Notes under the pieces: generated by a model
The model's input: only the letters and a program-made list of their open reading frames with translations
What the model was told of the DNA's origin: nothing
Databases searched by the model: none
Assembly: GCA_944325255.1 (NCBI GenBank)
Contig: CALUZH010000012.1
Location: forward strand, 21,146 to 85,145
Source: an uncultured Erysipelotrichaceae bacterium
GTDB lineage: Bacteria; Bacillota_I; Bacilli_A; Erysipelotrichales; Erysipelotrichaceae
Length of the DNA stretch: 64,000 bases
Reading direction: 5' to 3'
In this document: positions 54,610 to 63,933 of the stretch, piece after piece
How positions within the stretch are numbered: the first letter of the stretch is position 1
Layout of the letters: each line of letters begins with the position of its first letter
Position numbers and translations under genes: made by a program

Positions 54610-55005
54610 TTAATGATTGTGAGCAGCTTTTTCTTGTTCGACCTCATGCTCCAAGTGCTCTAATTCTTTTTCGAATTTGCGCTTGTGCAATTTTTGTTCC
54701 TGCTTGGATTCAATCTCGTGGTTGATGATAAGAGCCAAGAACATCCGGATAACAATCAAGCAGCCGATAAAGATCATGTCATCGACCGTTTGGACAATAA
54801 CGGTATGTAAAATCTCACCGATTAATAAAAATTCCAAACCCAGGGCCAAACCCTTGGATAACTGTAAATGAACCGGACGGCCCGATACAAAGGTAATAAT
54901 GCCTTTAATACCGCTGAAAAGTAAAACGCCGACACCAAAATATTCAAAGAACAGTACACCGTATTCAATAATGACATGTAAAATCTCTGTCAATACCTCT
55001 AACAT
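54610..55005 (-). CDS. DUF1622 family membrane protein
   Basis: A 131-residue protein with three membrane helices (residues about 5-30, 48-70, 72-92) and a charged, His-rich C-terminal tail (ending AAHNH). The pattern FSGIKGIITFVSGRP and IVIRMFLALIINHEIE is typical of DUF1622. Function unknown. Start at 55005 (six residues after an upstream ATG). Confidence 0.8.
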   Translation of the reverse strand: MLEVLTEILHVIIEYGVLFFEYFGVGVLLFSGIKGIITFVSGRPVHLQLSKGLALGLEFLLIGEILHTVIVQTVDDMIFIGCLIVIRMFLALIINHEIESKQEQKLHKRKFEKELEHLEHEVEQEKAAHNH

Positions 55006-55080
55006 CTTTCTCTCTCCTTTCAATCCTAGTTATTCTACCATAATTTCTTTAAAAAGAATGCTTTTTTAAAAGCTATTGCC

Positions 55081-55086
55081 TATAAT
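55081..55086 (+). promoter_or_regulatory. TATAAT -10 box of the ABC exporter
   Basis: TATAAT 25 nt before the ATG at 55112, with GATGGAGGATGG as ribosome site between. Confidence 0.4.
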
Positions 55087-55111
55087 TAAGATATTTGATG
55101 GAGGATGGGAC

Positions 55112-56848
55112 ATGCTTAAACGTTTTATTGCTTATTATCGACCGCATCGCTTGATGTTTGCCTTGGATATGCTGGCTTCATTATTGATTGCTGCTTTGGC
55201 TATGGCTTATCCGATCATCACCCGCGAAATGCTTAATGTCTATATTCCAAGCGGCAATATCGACATGATAGGTTTTATGGCTTTCTTGCTTCTTATGCTT
55301 TATATCTTAAGGATGTTGCTTAAGTATTTTGTTCAATATTATGGCCATGTCATCGGTTGCAAAATGCAGGCACAAATGCGCCATGATATGTTTGCCAAGC
55401 TGGAAAAGTTGCCTTTTGCATTTTTTGACAATCATGAAACGGGCAAGATTATGTCGCGGATGATTTCCGATTTGGCCGAGATTGCCGAATTGGCTCATCA
55501 TGGTCCGGAGAATATCTTTATGAGCGTCATTATGATTGTTGCTTCTTTCATCTATCTTTCGACCATCAACCTGCCCTTAACACTGATTATCTTTATTTGT
55601 GTTCCCTTTATGGGCCTTATATCATTGGTATTAAGAAAGAAAATGAAGGCTGCTTTCAAGGCTAATCGGGCCAATATCGCCAAGATCAATGCGGCCTTAG
55701 AGAGTTCGGTATCGGGTATTCGTGTAACTAAAGCCTTTACCAATCAAGATATTGAAATGGCCAAGTTTGAAAAGGGCAATGCGGCCTTTGTCGCTTCCAG
55801 CAAAAAAGCCTATAAGGCTATGGGCCAATTTTATTCCTCTACCGGTTTTGTTTCGGATGTCTTTAATGTGGTATGCCTTTTAGTCGGCGGTTATTTTTTA
55901 CTTGAAGGCAGTATTAATTTTGGCGATTACAGCGCCTTTATTCTTTCAATTAATCTTTTTATTACGCCGGTTACAACCCTTATCCAATTTATGGAACAGT
56001 ATCAAAACGGGGTTACCGGTTTTGAACGCTTTTTGGAAATTATGGATGAAAAAGAAGAAGAAGATGATAAGGATGCCATAGCCGTCAAAGAACTTAAAGG
56101 GGATATCATTTTTGATCATGTAAGTTTTGCCTACGATAAAAAATTGGTGCTTAAAGATATTTCCTTTAGCTTAGAAAGCGGCAAGACCCTAGCCTTGGTA
56201 GGTCCTTCAGGCGGCGGTAAGACCAGTATTTGTCATCTTTTACCGCGCTTTTATGAAATAACTAAGGGACAAATCAGTATTGACGGCTATCCTTTGAATA
56301 AATTGACATATAAAAGTCTTAGAGCCAATATCGGTATTGTCCAGCAGGATGTCTTCTTATTTCAAGGCAGTTTTAAGGACAATATTGCCTATGGTTGTCC
56401 TGATGCCTCTTTTACGGAAATTGTTGAAGCCGCCAAAAAAGCGAATATCTATGATTATATTATGTCGATGCCTAAGGGCTTTGATACTGATATCGGCGAA
56501 AGGGGCGTGAAATTATCGGGTGGCCAGAAACAACGTCTTTCCATCGCCCGGGCCTTTTTGAAAAATCCGCCGATCCTGATTCTTGATGAAGCTACCAGCG
56601 CCCTTGATAATACTACCGAACTTTTAATACAGGAAGCCTTGGATTCTTTGAAGGAAGGAAGAACGACTATCGTTGTGGCTCATCGGCTTTCCACAATTCG
56701 CATGGCTGATGAAATCCTGGTGATTGATGACGGTCGAATTGTAGAAAAAGGAAATCATGAAAGCTTACTGAAGAAGGAAAATGGACTTTATCATAAGCTT
56801 TATACCATGCAATTTGTCGGGGATTATCGCCAATTAAAAAGCTTTTAA
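55112..56848 (+). CDS. ABC exporter, single-chain permease-ATPase
   Basis: A 578-residue half exporter: six membrane helices (1-320) fused to an ATPase (340-578) with Walker A GPSGGGKTS, signature LSGGQKQR, Walker B ILILDEATS and H-loop VVAHRLST. It works as a homodimer or with a separate partner; none is adjacent. Similar to multidrug/lipid exporters (MsbA-, LmrA-type); substrate unknown. Start ATG 55112 chosen for its GGAGG. Confidence 0.92.
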   Translation: MLKRFIAYYRPHRLMFALDMLASLLIAALAMAYPIITREMLNVYIPSGNIDMIGFMAFLLLMLYILRMLLKYFVQYYGHVIGCKMQAQMRHDMFAKLEKLPFAFFDNHETGKIMSRMISDLAEIAELAHHGPENIFMSVIMIVASFIYLSTINLPLTLIIFICVPFMGLISLVLRKKMKAAFKANRANIAKINAALESSVSGIRVTKAFTNQDIEMAKFEKGNAAFVASSKKAYKAMGQFYSSTGFVSDVFNVVCLLVGGYFLLEGSINFGDYSAFILSINLFITPVTTLIQFMEQYQNGVTGFERFLEIMDEKEEEDDKDAIAVKELKGDIIFDHVSFAYDKKLVLKDISFSLESGKTLALVGPSGGGKTSICHLLPRFYEITKGQISIDGYPLNKLTYKSLRANIGIVQQDVFLFQGSFKDNIAYGCPDASFTEIVEAAKKANIYDYIMSMPKGFDTDIGERGVKLSGGQKQRLSIARAFLKNPPILILDEATSALDNTTELLIQEALDSLKEGRTTIVVAHRLSTIRMADEILVIDDGRIVEKGNHESLLKKENGLYHKLYTMQFVGDYRQLKSF

Positions 56849-56854
56849 AAAAAC

Positions 56855-56881
56855 TTAGCACTCTTATTGACAGAGTGCTAT
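56855..56881 (+). promoter_or_regulatory. CIRCE operator of groES-groEL
   Basis: TTAGCACTC (56855-56863), nine-base spacer, GAGTGCTAT (56873-56881): the HrcA-binding inverted repeat with one mismatch to the consensus second arm. It overlaps the -35 region of the groES promoter, so HrcA would block transcription. Confidence 0.95.
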
Positions 56882-56894
56882 TAATGAGTATAAT
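56867..56894 (+). promoter_or_regulatory. Vegetative promoter of groES-groEL
   Basis: TTGACA (56867-56872), 16-nt spacer, TATAAT (56889-56894): consensus boxes overlapping the CIRCE element. Confidence 0.9.
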
Positions 56895-56921
56895 AACAGT
56901 TAGGTCAAAGGAGGAATGAAT

Positions 56922-57206
56922 ATGATTAAACCGTTATACAATAACGTTTTATTGAAAAAGGAAAAGGCCTGTAACGAAACAAAAAGTGGCATTATTTTAA
57001 GCCAAAAAGAAAAAGATGAAGATTATGCAACGGTCGTTGCCGTCAGTGATGTCAAAGAAGTTAAGATTCATGACAAGGTATATCCGATGCCTTTAAAAGC
57101 CGGTGACAAGGTTATGTACAAGAAGTATTCCGGTACTAATATCAAAGATAATGATGAAGAATACATTTTGATCAGCGCCGAAGATATTTTGGCGGTTGTA
57201 GAATAG
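56922..57206 (+). CDS. groES: Co-chaperonin GroES
   Basis: A 94-residue GroES. MIKPLYNNVLLKKEKACNE begins it; the mobile-loop region SGIILSQKEK and MYKKYSGT are typical. The ATG at 56922 lies 7 nt after AAAGGAGG; the ATG at 56916 is only 1 nt after it and is less likely. Start of the HrcA-controlled groE operon. Confidence 0.95.
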   Translation: MIKPLYNNVLLKKEKACNETKSGIILSQKEKDEDYATVVAVSDVKEVKIHDKVYPMPLKAGDKVMYKKYSGTNIKDNDEEYILISAEDILAVVE

Positions 57207-57215
57207 GAGTGATAA

Positions 57216-58835
<1,620 letters not shown>

Positions 58836-58856
58836 TCCTAAACTAGAAAATAAAAG

Positions 58857-58888
58857 GAAAAACGGATAGTGATATCCGTTTTTCTTTA
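58857..58888 (+). terminator. Terminator of groES-groEL
   Basis: AAAAACGGATA (58858-58868) pairs with TATCCGTTTTT (58873-58883) over a 4-nt loop. Confidence 0.9.
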
Positions 58889-58939
58889 GCACTTAATTGA
58901 AAAGATTTTCAGATATAAAAAAATTTAATTTTCACACAA

Positions 58940-59033
58940 TTTACACAAATGTATGATTAAATAATATCGTAGTAATTTTTTCATTTTATTTTCCGATATA
59001 GAATCAGGCAGCAAGAGACTTTGCTGCCTTTTT
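58940..59033 (+). ncRNA. Candidate small RNA between groEL and the T-box
   Basis: TTTACA (58940-58945), 16 nt and TAATAT (58962-58967) form a moderate promoter; 40 nt later lies a strong terminator, GGCAGCAA (59007-59014) with TTGCTGCC (59021-59028) and a T run. A transcript of about 60 nt without an ORF would result. Alternatively the hairpin is a second groEL terminator. Confidence 0.35.
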
Positions 59034-59079
59034 CTTTATTGCATATATTTCCAAAAATCGAAAAGTTTTACATTTGTAC

Positions 59080-59108
59080 TTGACATAATCTTTTTATCGG
59101 CATAAAGT
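59080..59108 (+). promoter_or_regulatory. Promoter of the first T-box leader
   Basis: TTGACA (59080-59085), 17 nt, TAAAGT (59103-59108). It fits a start a few bases before the T-box Stem I. Confidence 0.65.
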
Positions 59109-59109
59109 A

Positions 59110-59364
59110 GAGCTATACACGAAAACGTTGAAGTGAAATAGTACGTAAAAACGAAGGTTGTAGAGAGGCTGTGCTTGGTGAAAACAGTTACCGGACTTTT
59201 ACCGAATTCCTCACGGAGTAGGGTATTTGAAAAAGCAGTAGGATACCACGACTGACGCCCGTTAAAGCGTTACGACCATGATGGTGGTCGGATGAGTCCG
59301 ATTTATCGGAGAATAAAGGTGGTACCGCGAATTAATAGTCGCCCTTTAGGGGGCGATTTTTTTG
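59110..59364 (+). promoter_or_regulatory. T-box riboswitch with UUC (Phe) specifier
   Basis: Stem I carries AGTA (59140-59143) opposite GAA (59204-59206), the loop-E pair of the specifier loop, flanked by GTGA (59133-59136) and TCAC (59211-59214). The codon after GAA is TTC (59207-59209), that is UUC for phenylalanine. The antiterminator T-box AAAGGTGGTACCGCG (59315-59329) has a TGGT bulge that pairs with ACCA of the uncharged tRNA. The terminator TCGCCC/GGGCGA with T run (59339-59363) ends it. Uncharged tRNA-Phe would turn on the lipoprotein gene at 59378. Confidence 0.88.
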
Positions 59365-59377
59365 TTGGAGGGAGCAA

Positions 59378-60361
59378 ATGAAAAAACTTATTTTAACATT
59401 CTTAGTGCTGATTTTATTAAGTGGCTGCGGCCAAGAAGAAAAGCCAGCAAGCGATGATGGCCTTGTCCATATCGGGGTCTTGCAGTTGATGGAGCATGAG
59501 TCTTTAGATCAGGCTTATGAAGGATTTAAAGCTGCTTTAAATGATGCCGGTTATGATGAGACCAAAGTCAGCTACAATTTCCAAAATCCTAATAATGATC
59601 GCAGTGCCTTGGCAACAATGGCAGCTGTCTTAGTTAATGAAGAACCTGATCTTATCTTGGCTATCGGTACCGGTGCTGCTCAGGCCTTACAACAGGAAAG
59701 CACCGAAATCCCGATTTTGGGAACGGCCATAACCGATTATCTGGAAGTAGGTTTAGTTGAAGATAATGAAAGACCGGGCGGCAATATCTCAGGCAGCAGT
59801 GATTATGTCGATATGGCTATCCAAATGGATTTAATTGCTGAATTTGTTCCGGATATTCATGATATCGGCTTACTTTATACTTCAAGTGAACAAAATTCCC
59901 TTGTCCAGGCTGAAGCTATGAAGGCTGAATGTGCAAAGCGCGGTTGGGATGTAAATGAAAAAACCATTTCCGATTTGACCATGGTCAATGATACCATGAT
60001 GGCTTTTGTCGGCGAAATAGACGCTTTATATATTCCAACCGATAATCCTTTGGCTTCATCAATGGCTTCAGTAGATATCGTAGCTAAAGAAAATAATATT
60101 CCGGTCTTTGTCGGCTGGACCAGCGGTGTCAATGATGGGGCCTTGGCTTCTGTGGGCATCAATTATTATGATCTTGGCTACAGTACCGGTTTAAATGCGG
60201 TAAAACTCTTAAATGAAGAAGTAGTGATCAGTGAACTGCCGATTTATTTTACCGACAGCGAAAGTGTAGAAATTTATTATAATGGGGAAACGGCTTCGGC
60301 AATCAAGGTGGCTGTTCCTGAAGATATCAGCTCAAAAGGCATCGATTTATCACAAAATTAG
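59378..60361 (+). CDS. ABC substrate-binding lipoprotein 1 (PF04392 family)
   Basis: A 327-residue lipoprotein: signal with lipobox LSGC (Cys about residue 17), then a two-lobed sugar-binding-like periplasmic fold (EEPDLILAIGTGAAQALQ). The family includes the tryptophan/tyrosine transporter receptors TrpX and relatives. It shows clear similarity to lipoprotein 2 (60690) but sits alone under its own T-box, so its probable substrate is phenylalanine (inferred from the specifier). No permease follows it directly; it must share the one at 61709. Confidence 0.88.
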   Translation: MKKLILTFLVLILLSGCGQEEKPASDDGLVHIGVLQLMEHESLDQAYEGFKAALNDAGYDETKVSYNFQNPNNDRSALATMAAVLVNEEPDLILAIGTGAAQALQQESTEIPILGTAITDYLEVGLVEDNERPGGNISGSSDYVDMAIQMDLIAEFVPDIHDIGLLYTSSEQNSLVQAEAMKAECAKRGWDVNEKTISDLTMVNDTMMAFVGEIDALYIPTDNPLASSMASVDIVAKENNIPVFVGWTSGVNDGALASVGINYYDLGYSTGLNAVKLLNEEVVISELPIYFTDSESVEIYYNGETASAIKVAVPEDISSKGIDLSQN

Positions 60362-60391
60362 TTGACAAAGCAAAAGTATTTCAAATATTAT
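60362..60391 (+). promoter_or_regulatory. Promoter of the second T-box leader
   Basis: TTGACA (60362-60367), 18 nt, TATTAT (60386-60391). It begins right at the end of the first lipoprotein gene, which has no terminator of its own. Confidence 0.7.
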
Positions 60392-60394
60392 AGT

Positions 60395-60664
60395 TGCATA
60401 AAAGAAATAAAAAAACGCGAAGATCTGAAATAGTAATCTTTGAGCCTCAACTTCCAGCGAGACTGTGGTTGGTGTAAACAGTTAGTGAGTCATGATGAAT
60501 ACATCAGTTAGCGGGACATTTGAAATACTTTAGTAGATTGTCACGGTAAGCATCCGTTAAAATGCCGGGCCATGTTGGTGGCTTGAAGAGGTTAACTTAG
60601 TAATAAGTTGATAAATAAAGGTGGTAACGCGATATAACTCGTCCTTTTGGGGGCGAGTTTTTTA
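60395..60664 (+). promoter_or_regulatory. T-box riboswitch with UAC (Tyr) specifier
   Basis: AGTA (60432-60435) lies opposite GAA (60497-60499), flanked by CTGA (60425-60428) and TCAG (60504-60507), the same layout as the first leader. The codon is TAC (60500-60502), that is UAC for tyrosine. T-box AAAGGTGGTAACGCG (60617-60631), bulge TGGT, then terminator ACTCGTCC with GGGCGAGT and T run (60637-60663). Uncharged tRNA-Tyr would activate the second lipoprotein, permease and ATPase. Confidence 0.88.
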
Positions 60665-60689
60665 TTTCTTAGAAGAAAGGGTGAACATT

Positions 60690-61682
60690 ATGAAAAAACT
60701 TATCTCTCTATTTCTGGTCTTAGTATTATTGGCAGGATGTGGCAATAACACAAATGAAGAACCGGAAGAAACTTCATCTACTTCCCAAGCTAAGGTCGGA
60801 ATCTTACAACTTATGACCCATGATGCCTTGGACTTGTCCCGTGAAGGCTTTATTGATGCCTTAAAAGACGGCGGTTATGTCGAAGGGGAAAATCTCAGTA
60901 TCGATTATCTAAATCCGGAAGGTGATTTAAATAATCTTTCAACGATGGCTGAATCAATTTTGGCTGATGATCCGGACTTGGTTTTGGCAATTGCTACTAA
61001 TCCGGTTCAGGCTTTGCAGAATATTAATGATGATACGCCGATTTTGGCTACGGCTGTTACCGACTTTGTCGAAGCCGGCCTTGTCGAATCCAATGAAAAT
61101 CCGGGTGGTTTGATTGCCGGTGTCAGTGACGGTTGCCCGATGGATGAACAGTTGGCACTTTTGTTAGAAGCATCACCGAACGTTGAACGCTTAGGCATTA
61201 TCTATACTTCTTCGGAACCAAATTCCGAAATCCAGGCTAATCAAATGGTTGAAGAATGTGAAAAAAATGGTATTGAAAGTGTTGTTCATACCGTATCGGA
61301 CAAAACGATGATTGATGATACTTTACAAAGCTTTGCCGGTGAAGTTGATGCCTTATATGTTCCGACGGATAATAATATTGCTTCGGCCATGGCCAGCGTC
61401 GATATCTTCGCTGATGAAAATGATTTGCCGGTATTATGTGGGGAATCCAATTCAGTTAGAAACGGCGGTCTTATTTCCCTTGGTGTTGACTACTACCAAA
61501 TCGGTTACCAAACCGGAGAAATGGCAGTAGAAATCTTAAATGGTGAAAAGACCATCAGTGATATGCAAGTTGAATTCCAATCAGATATCACTACTTACTA
61601 CAATTCCTTAACTGCTGAAAAAATCGGTTTAACGCTGCCGGAAAGCATTATCGAACGGGGCATCGACGTCAGCGCCGAATAG
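60690..61682 (+). CDS. ABC substrate-binding lipoprotein 2 (PF04392 family)
   Basis: A 330-residue lipoprotein starting at the ATG at 60690 (lipobox LAGC, Cys about residue 17). Strongly similar in order to lipoprotein 1 (GILQLMTHDALDLSREGF; ADDPDLVLAIATNPVQALQ). It is followed by the permease and ATPase, so it is the main receptor of the operon. Probable substrate tyrosine from the specifier; an aromatic-acid specificity is inferred, not shown. Confidence 0.88.
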   Translation: MKKLISLFLVLVLLAGCGNNTNEEPEETSSTSQAKVGILQLMTHDALDLSREGFIDALKDGGYVEGENLSIDYLNPEGDLNNLSTMAESILADDPDLVLAIATNPVQALQNINDDTPILATAVTDFVEAGLVESNENPGGLIAGVSDGCPMDEQLALLLEASPNVERLGIIYTSSEPNSEIQANQMVEECEKNGIESVVHTVSDKTMIDDTLQSFAGEVDALYVPTDNNIASAMASVDIFADENDLPVLCGESNSVRNGGLISLGVDYYQIGYQTGEMAVEILNGEKTISDMQVEFQSDITTYYNSLTAEKIGLTLPESIIERGIDVSAE

Positions 61683-61708
61683 GATATTTAATTTAGAAAG
61701 GATTTAGC

Positions 61709-62602
61709 ATGTCATCTTCGGTTTTAATCTCCGCCATATCGCAGGGTTTGCTTTGGGCGATATTGGCAATCGGTATTCATATTACTTATCGGATTTTAAA
61801 TATTTCCGATTTGACCAGTGAAAGTTCCTTCACTTTGGGGGCAGCCGTTACCGCCTCTGCTATTGTGGCCGGCATTCCGCCCATTGTCGCCATAATAATG
61901 GCAACAATTTCCGGTTCCTTAGCCGGAATGGTTACCGGTCTTTTGCATACAAAATTGCATATTCCCAGTCTTTTATCCGGTATTTTATCAATGACCGGTC
62001 TATATTCCATCAATTTACGGATTATGGGCAAGGCCAATATTCCGCTTAATATGCATGATACTATCTTGACCAATCTTAAAGATTTATTAGGCTTGGCTAA
62101 AGACCGTGACGCGGCAGTATTATTAGGCATTATCTTTTGTGTTATCGTTATTGTGATTTTGGTATGGTTCTTCAATACCGAGTTTGGTTTTGGTATTGTC
62201 GCTACCGGTTCCAATGACAGTATGATCAGGGCCAATGGTATTAATTCGGATATAACTAAAATTGCCGGATTAATGCTGGCCAATGCCCTGATTGCCTTAA
62301 GCGGTTCTTTGGTATGCCAATATAATGGTTATGCCGATGTCCAACAGGGTATCGGTGCCATTGTCATCGGTTTGGCTTCGGTAATTATCGGTGAAGTTAT
62401 CTTCCATCGCAAGAATTTTGTACTCAGTTTAAGCGGTATTGTCCTTGGATCAATTATCTATCGTATCATTGTTGCCCTGGTCATCAACAGTGACTATGTC
62501 TCGGCCAATGATATGAAATTGTTCACGGCTATAATTGTTGCCTTGGCACTTTATTTGGCTAATTTCAAATTCAAGAAGAAGGGAGCCGGCAAACATGCTT
62601 GA
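61709..62602 (+). CDS. ABC permease of the aromatic-amino-acid type system
   Basis: A 297-residue inner-membrane protein of the branched-chain/ribose-type (BPD_transp_2) family with eight or so helices. SQGLLWAILAIGIHITYRIL near the N-terminus and GNAIALASVIIGE-like GLASVIIGEVIF are conserved. It pairs with the following ATPase to move the substrate of either lipoprotein. Confidence 0.88.
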   Translation: MSSSVLISAISQGLLWAILAIGIHITYRILNISDLTSESSFTLGAAVTASAIVAGIPPIVAIIMATISGSLAGMVTGLLHTKLHIPSLLSGILSMTGLYSINLRIMGKANIPLNMHDTILTNLKDLLGLAKDRDAAVLLGIIFCVIVIVILVWFFNTEFGFGIVATGSNDSMIRANGINSDITKIAGLMLANALIALSGSLVCQYNGYADVQQGIGAIVIGLASVIIGEVIFHRKNFVLSLSGIVLGSIIYRIIVALVINSDYVSANDMKLFTAIIVALALYLANFKFKKKGAGKHA

Positions 62603-63389
62603 GATCAAAAATCTTTCAAAAACTTTTAATGCCCGTACCGTCAATGAAAAACGGGCCATAATCGATCTGTCGCTAAATGTTAATGATGGTGACTTTATTA
62701 CGGTTATCGGCGGTAACGGTGCCGGTAAAAGCACCTTATTGAATCTCATTGCCGGAACCTTTTTTCCCGATACTGGAAATATTATCTTAGGTGGCGAAGA
62801 TATCAGCCAGCAAAAAGAATATAAGCGGGCAGCTAAAATCGGCAGAGTTTTCCAAGATCCGATGACCGGAACCTGTGGTGATTTGACAATCGAAGAAAAT
62901 CTTTCCATCGCTAAAAGACGAGGCAAAAGAAGGACATTAAAATTAGGTCTTACCAATGCCGAAAGAAGTGAATATGCCGAACTTTTGAAATCTTTGAATC
63001 TGGGCCTTGAAAACCGCCTTTCCAGTAAAGTTGGTTTATTATCCGGTGGCCAGCGTCAAGCCTTAACCCTCTTGATGGCTACTTTGGTAAAGCCGGAGCT
63101 TTTACTTCTAGATGAGCATACGGCCGCTCTTGATCCTAAAACAGCTAATCGGGTATTAACTTTAACCGAAGAAGTTGTAAAGCGGGATAATCTTACAACA
63201 TTAATGATTACCCATAATATGAAAGATGCAATTCGCTATGGTAATCGTTTAATTATGATGAGTGAAGGTAAGATTATTCTGGATGTTAAAGATGAAGCAA
63301 AAGCTAATTTGACTGTCAATGATTTATTGGCTATTTTCGAAAAAGAAACCGGAATGGAAATGGCCAATGATAGAATCCTTTTATCTTAG
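62595..63389 (+). CDS. ABC ATPase of the aromatic-amino-acid type system
   Basis: A 264-residue ATPase. Walker A GGNGAGKST, signature LSGGQRQA, Walker B LLLLDEHTA (Asp-Glu followed by His). It starts inside the permease end (8-nt overlap) with GGGAG upstream. A terminator follows the gene. Confidence 0.93.
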   Translation: MLEIKNLSKTFNARTVNEKRAIIDLSLNVNDGDFITVIGGNGAGKSTLLNLIAGTFFPDTGNIILGGEDISQQKEYKRAAKIGRVFQDPMTGTCGDLTIEENLSIAKRRGKRRTLKLGLTNAERSEYAELLKSLNLGLENRLSSKVGLLSGGQRQALTLLMATLVKPELLLLDEHTAALDPKTANRVLTLTEEVVKRDNLTTLMITHNMKDAIRYGNRLIMMSEGKIILDVKDEAKANLTVNDLLAIFEKETGMEMANDRILLS

Positions 63390-63396
63390 ATAATAT

Positions 63397-63436
63397 CAAA
63401 AACTCTGAGTTTTGAATCCATACTCAGAGTTTTTTC
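63397..63436 (+). terminator. Terminator of the ABC operon
   Basis: AAAACTCTGAGT (63399-63410) pairs with ACTCAGAGTTTT (63422-63433), 12 bp, followed by T. Confidence 0.9.
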
Positions 63437-63505
63437 TTGATATATTGAAAATCGCAAAAGCACTTTTTATGAAGATGTGATAAAATACATTTGTTTTCTA
63501 TTATT

Positions 63506-63578
63506 GTCTCCCTAGTTAAATGGATATAACGAGCCCCTCCTAAGAGTTTGTTCCAACGTTTACCTTTTGGGCTAAGGT
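63506..63578 (+). pseudogene. Degenerate tRNA-Arg-like sequence
   Basis: A tRNA-like stretch: a good D arm (GTTA ... TAAC with GG in the loop) and an anticodon loop CTCCTAA (CCT, Arg), but the anticodon stem has a mismatch, the T-loop lacks TTCxA and the acceptor ends do not pair. It lies 112 nt before a functional tRNA-Arg with the same anticodon loop. It may be the remnant of a tRNA whose 3' part was exchanged. Confidence 0.4.
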
Positions 63579-63617
63579 GATCGTTGTATTGTCAATCTAA
63601 GCCCAAATTTTCTAAGT

Positions 63618-63694
63618 GTCCATATAGCTCAGCTGGATAGAGCACACGCCTCCTAAGCGTGGGGTCGGAGGTTCAAATCCTCTTATGGACGCCA
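63618..63694 (+). tRNA. tRNA-Arg (anticodon CCT)
   Basis: A 77-nt cloverleaf: acceptor GTCCATA with TATGGAC, D arm AGCTC...GAGC, anticodon stem ACGC/GCGT with loop CTCCTAA, T arm GGAGG-TTCAAAT-CCTCT, and an encoded CCA. A terminator follows at 63705. Confidence 0.95.
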
Positions 63695-63704
63695 TTGAGT
63701 ATTA

Positions 63705-63740
63705 CCGAAAGCCTTATTTACCGAGGTTTTCGGTTTTTTC
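63705..63740 (+). terminator. Terminator after tRNA-Arg
   Basis: CCGAAAGCCT (63705-63714) pairs with AGGTTTTCGG (63724-63733) including one G-T pair, followed by TTTTTT. Confidence 0.85.
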
Positions 63741-63765
63741 TTTATTCGAACCTTGACCATTTATC

Positions 63766-63933
63766 AGCTAATTTTTGATGAAAATCTGCTAATTTTGTGA
63801 TCTATTGATAGATGCACAAACACTTCTAAGGTGTTATATCAGCTAATCAAAATTAGCAGATTTTTGCCTTTCTAGCTAATCAAAATGACCTTCTAGCTAA
63901 TTTGAGAAAAAATTAGATAAATTTCCAGCTAAT
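63766..63933. repeat. Phased AGCTAAT repeats with long inverted repeat
   Basis: AGCTAAT (or TGCTAAT) occurs at 63766, 63787, 63841, 63874, 63895 and 63927, spaced 21, 54, 33, 21 and 32 bp, near multiples of one helical turn. AAAATCTGCTAATTTTG (63781-63797) and CAAAATTAGCAGATTTT (63848-63864) form a 17-bp perfect inverted repeat. No gene is seen in the last 260 bp. These look like protein-binding sites for a gene beyond the edge, or an attachment region behind the tRNA. Confidence 0.6.

Noticed and set aside
59207..60502. Tryptophan as specifier of the two T-boxes
   Set aside because: The receptors resemble TrpX, so TGG was expected, but the codon next to GAA in the aligned specifier loops is TTC and TAC; no TGG sits in either loop.
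63766..63933. CRISPR array
   Set aside because: The repeated unit is only 7 bp, spacing varies and there are no unique spacers of uniform length or cas genes.
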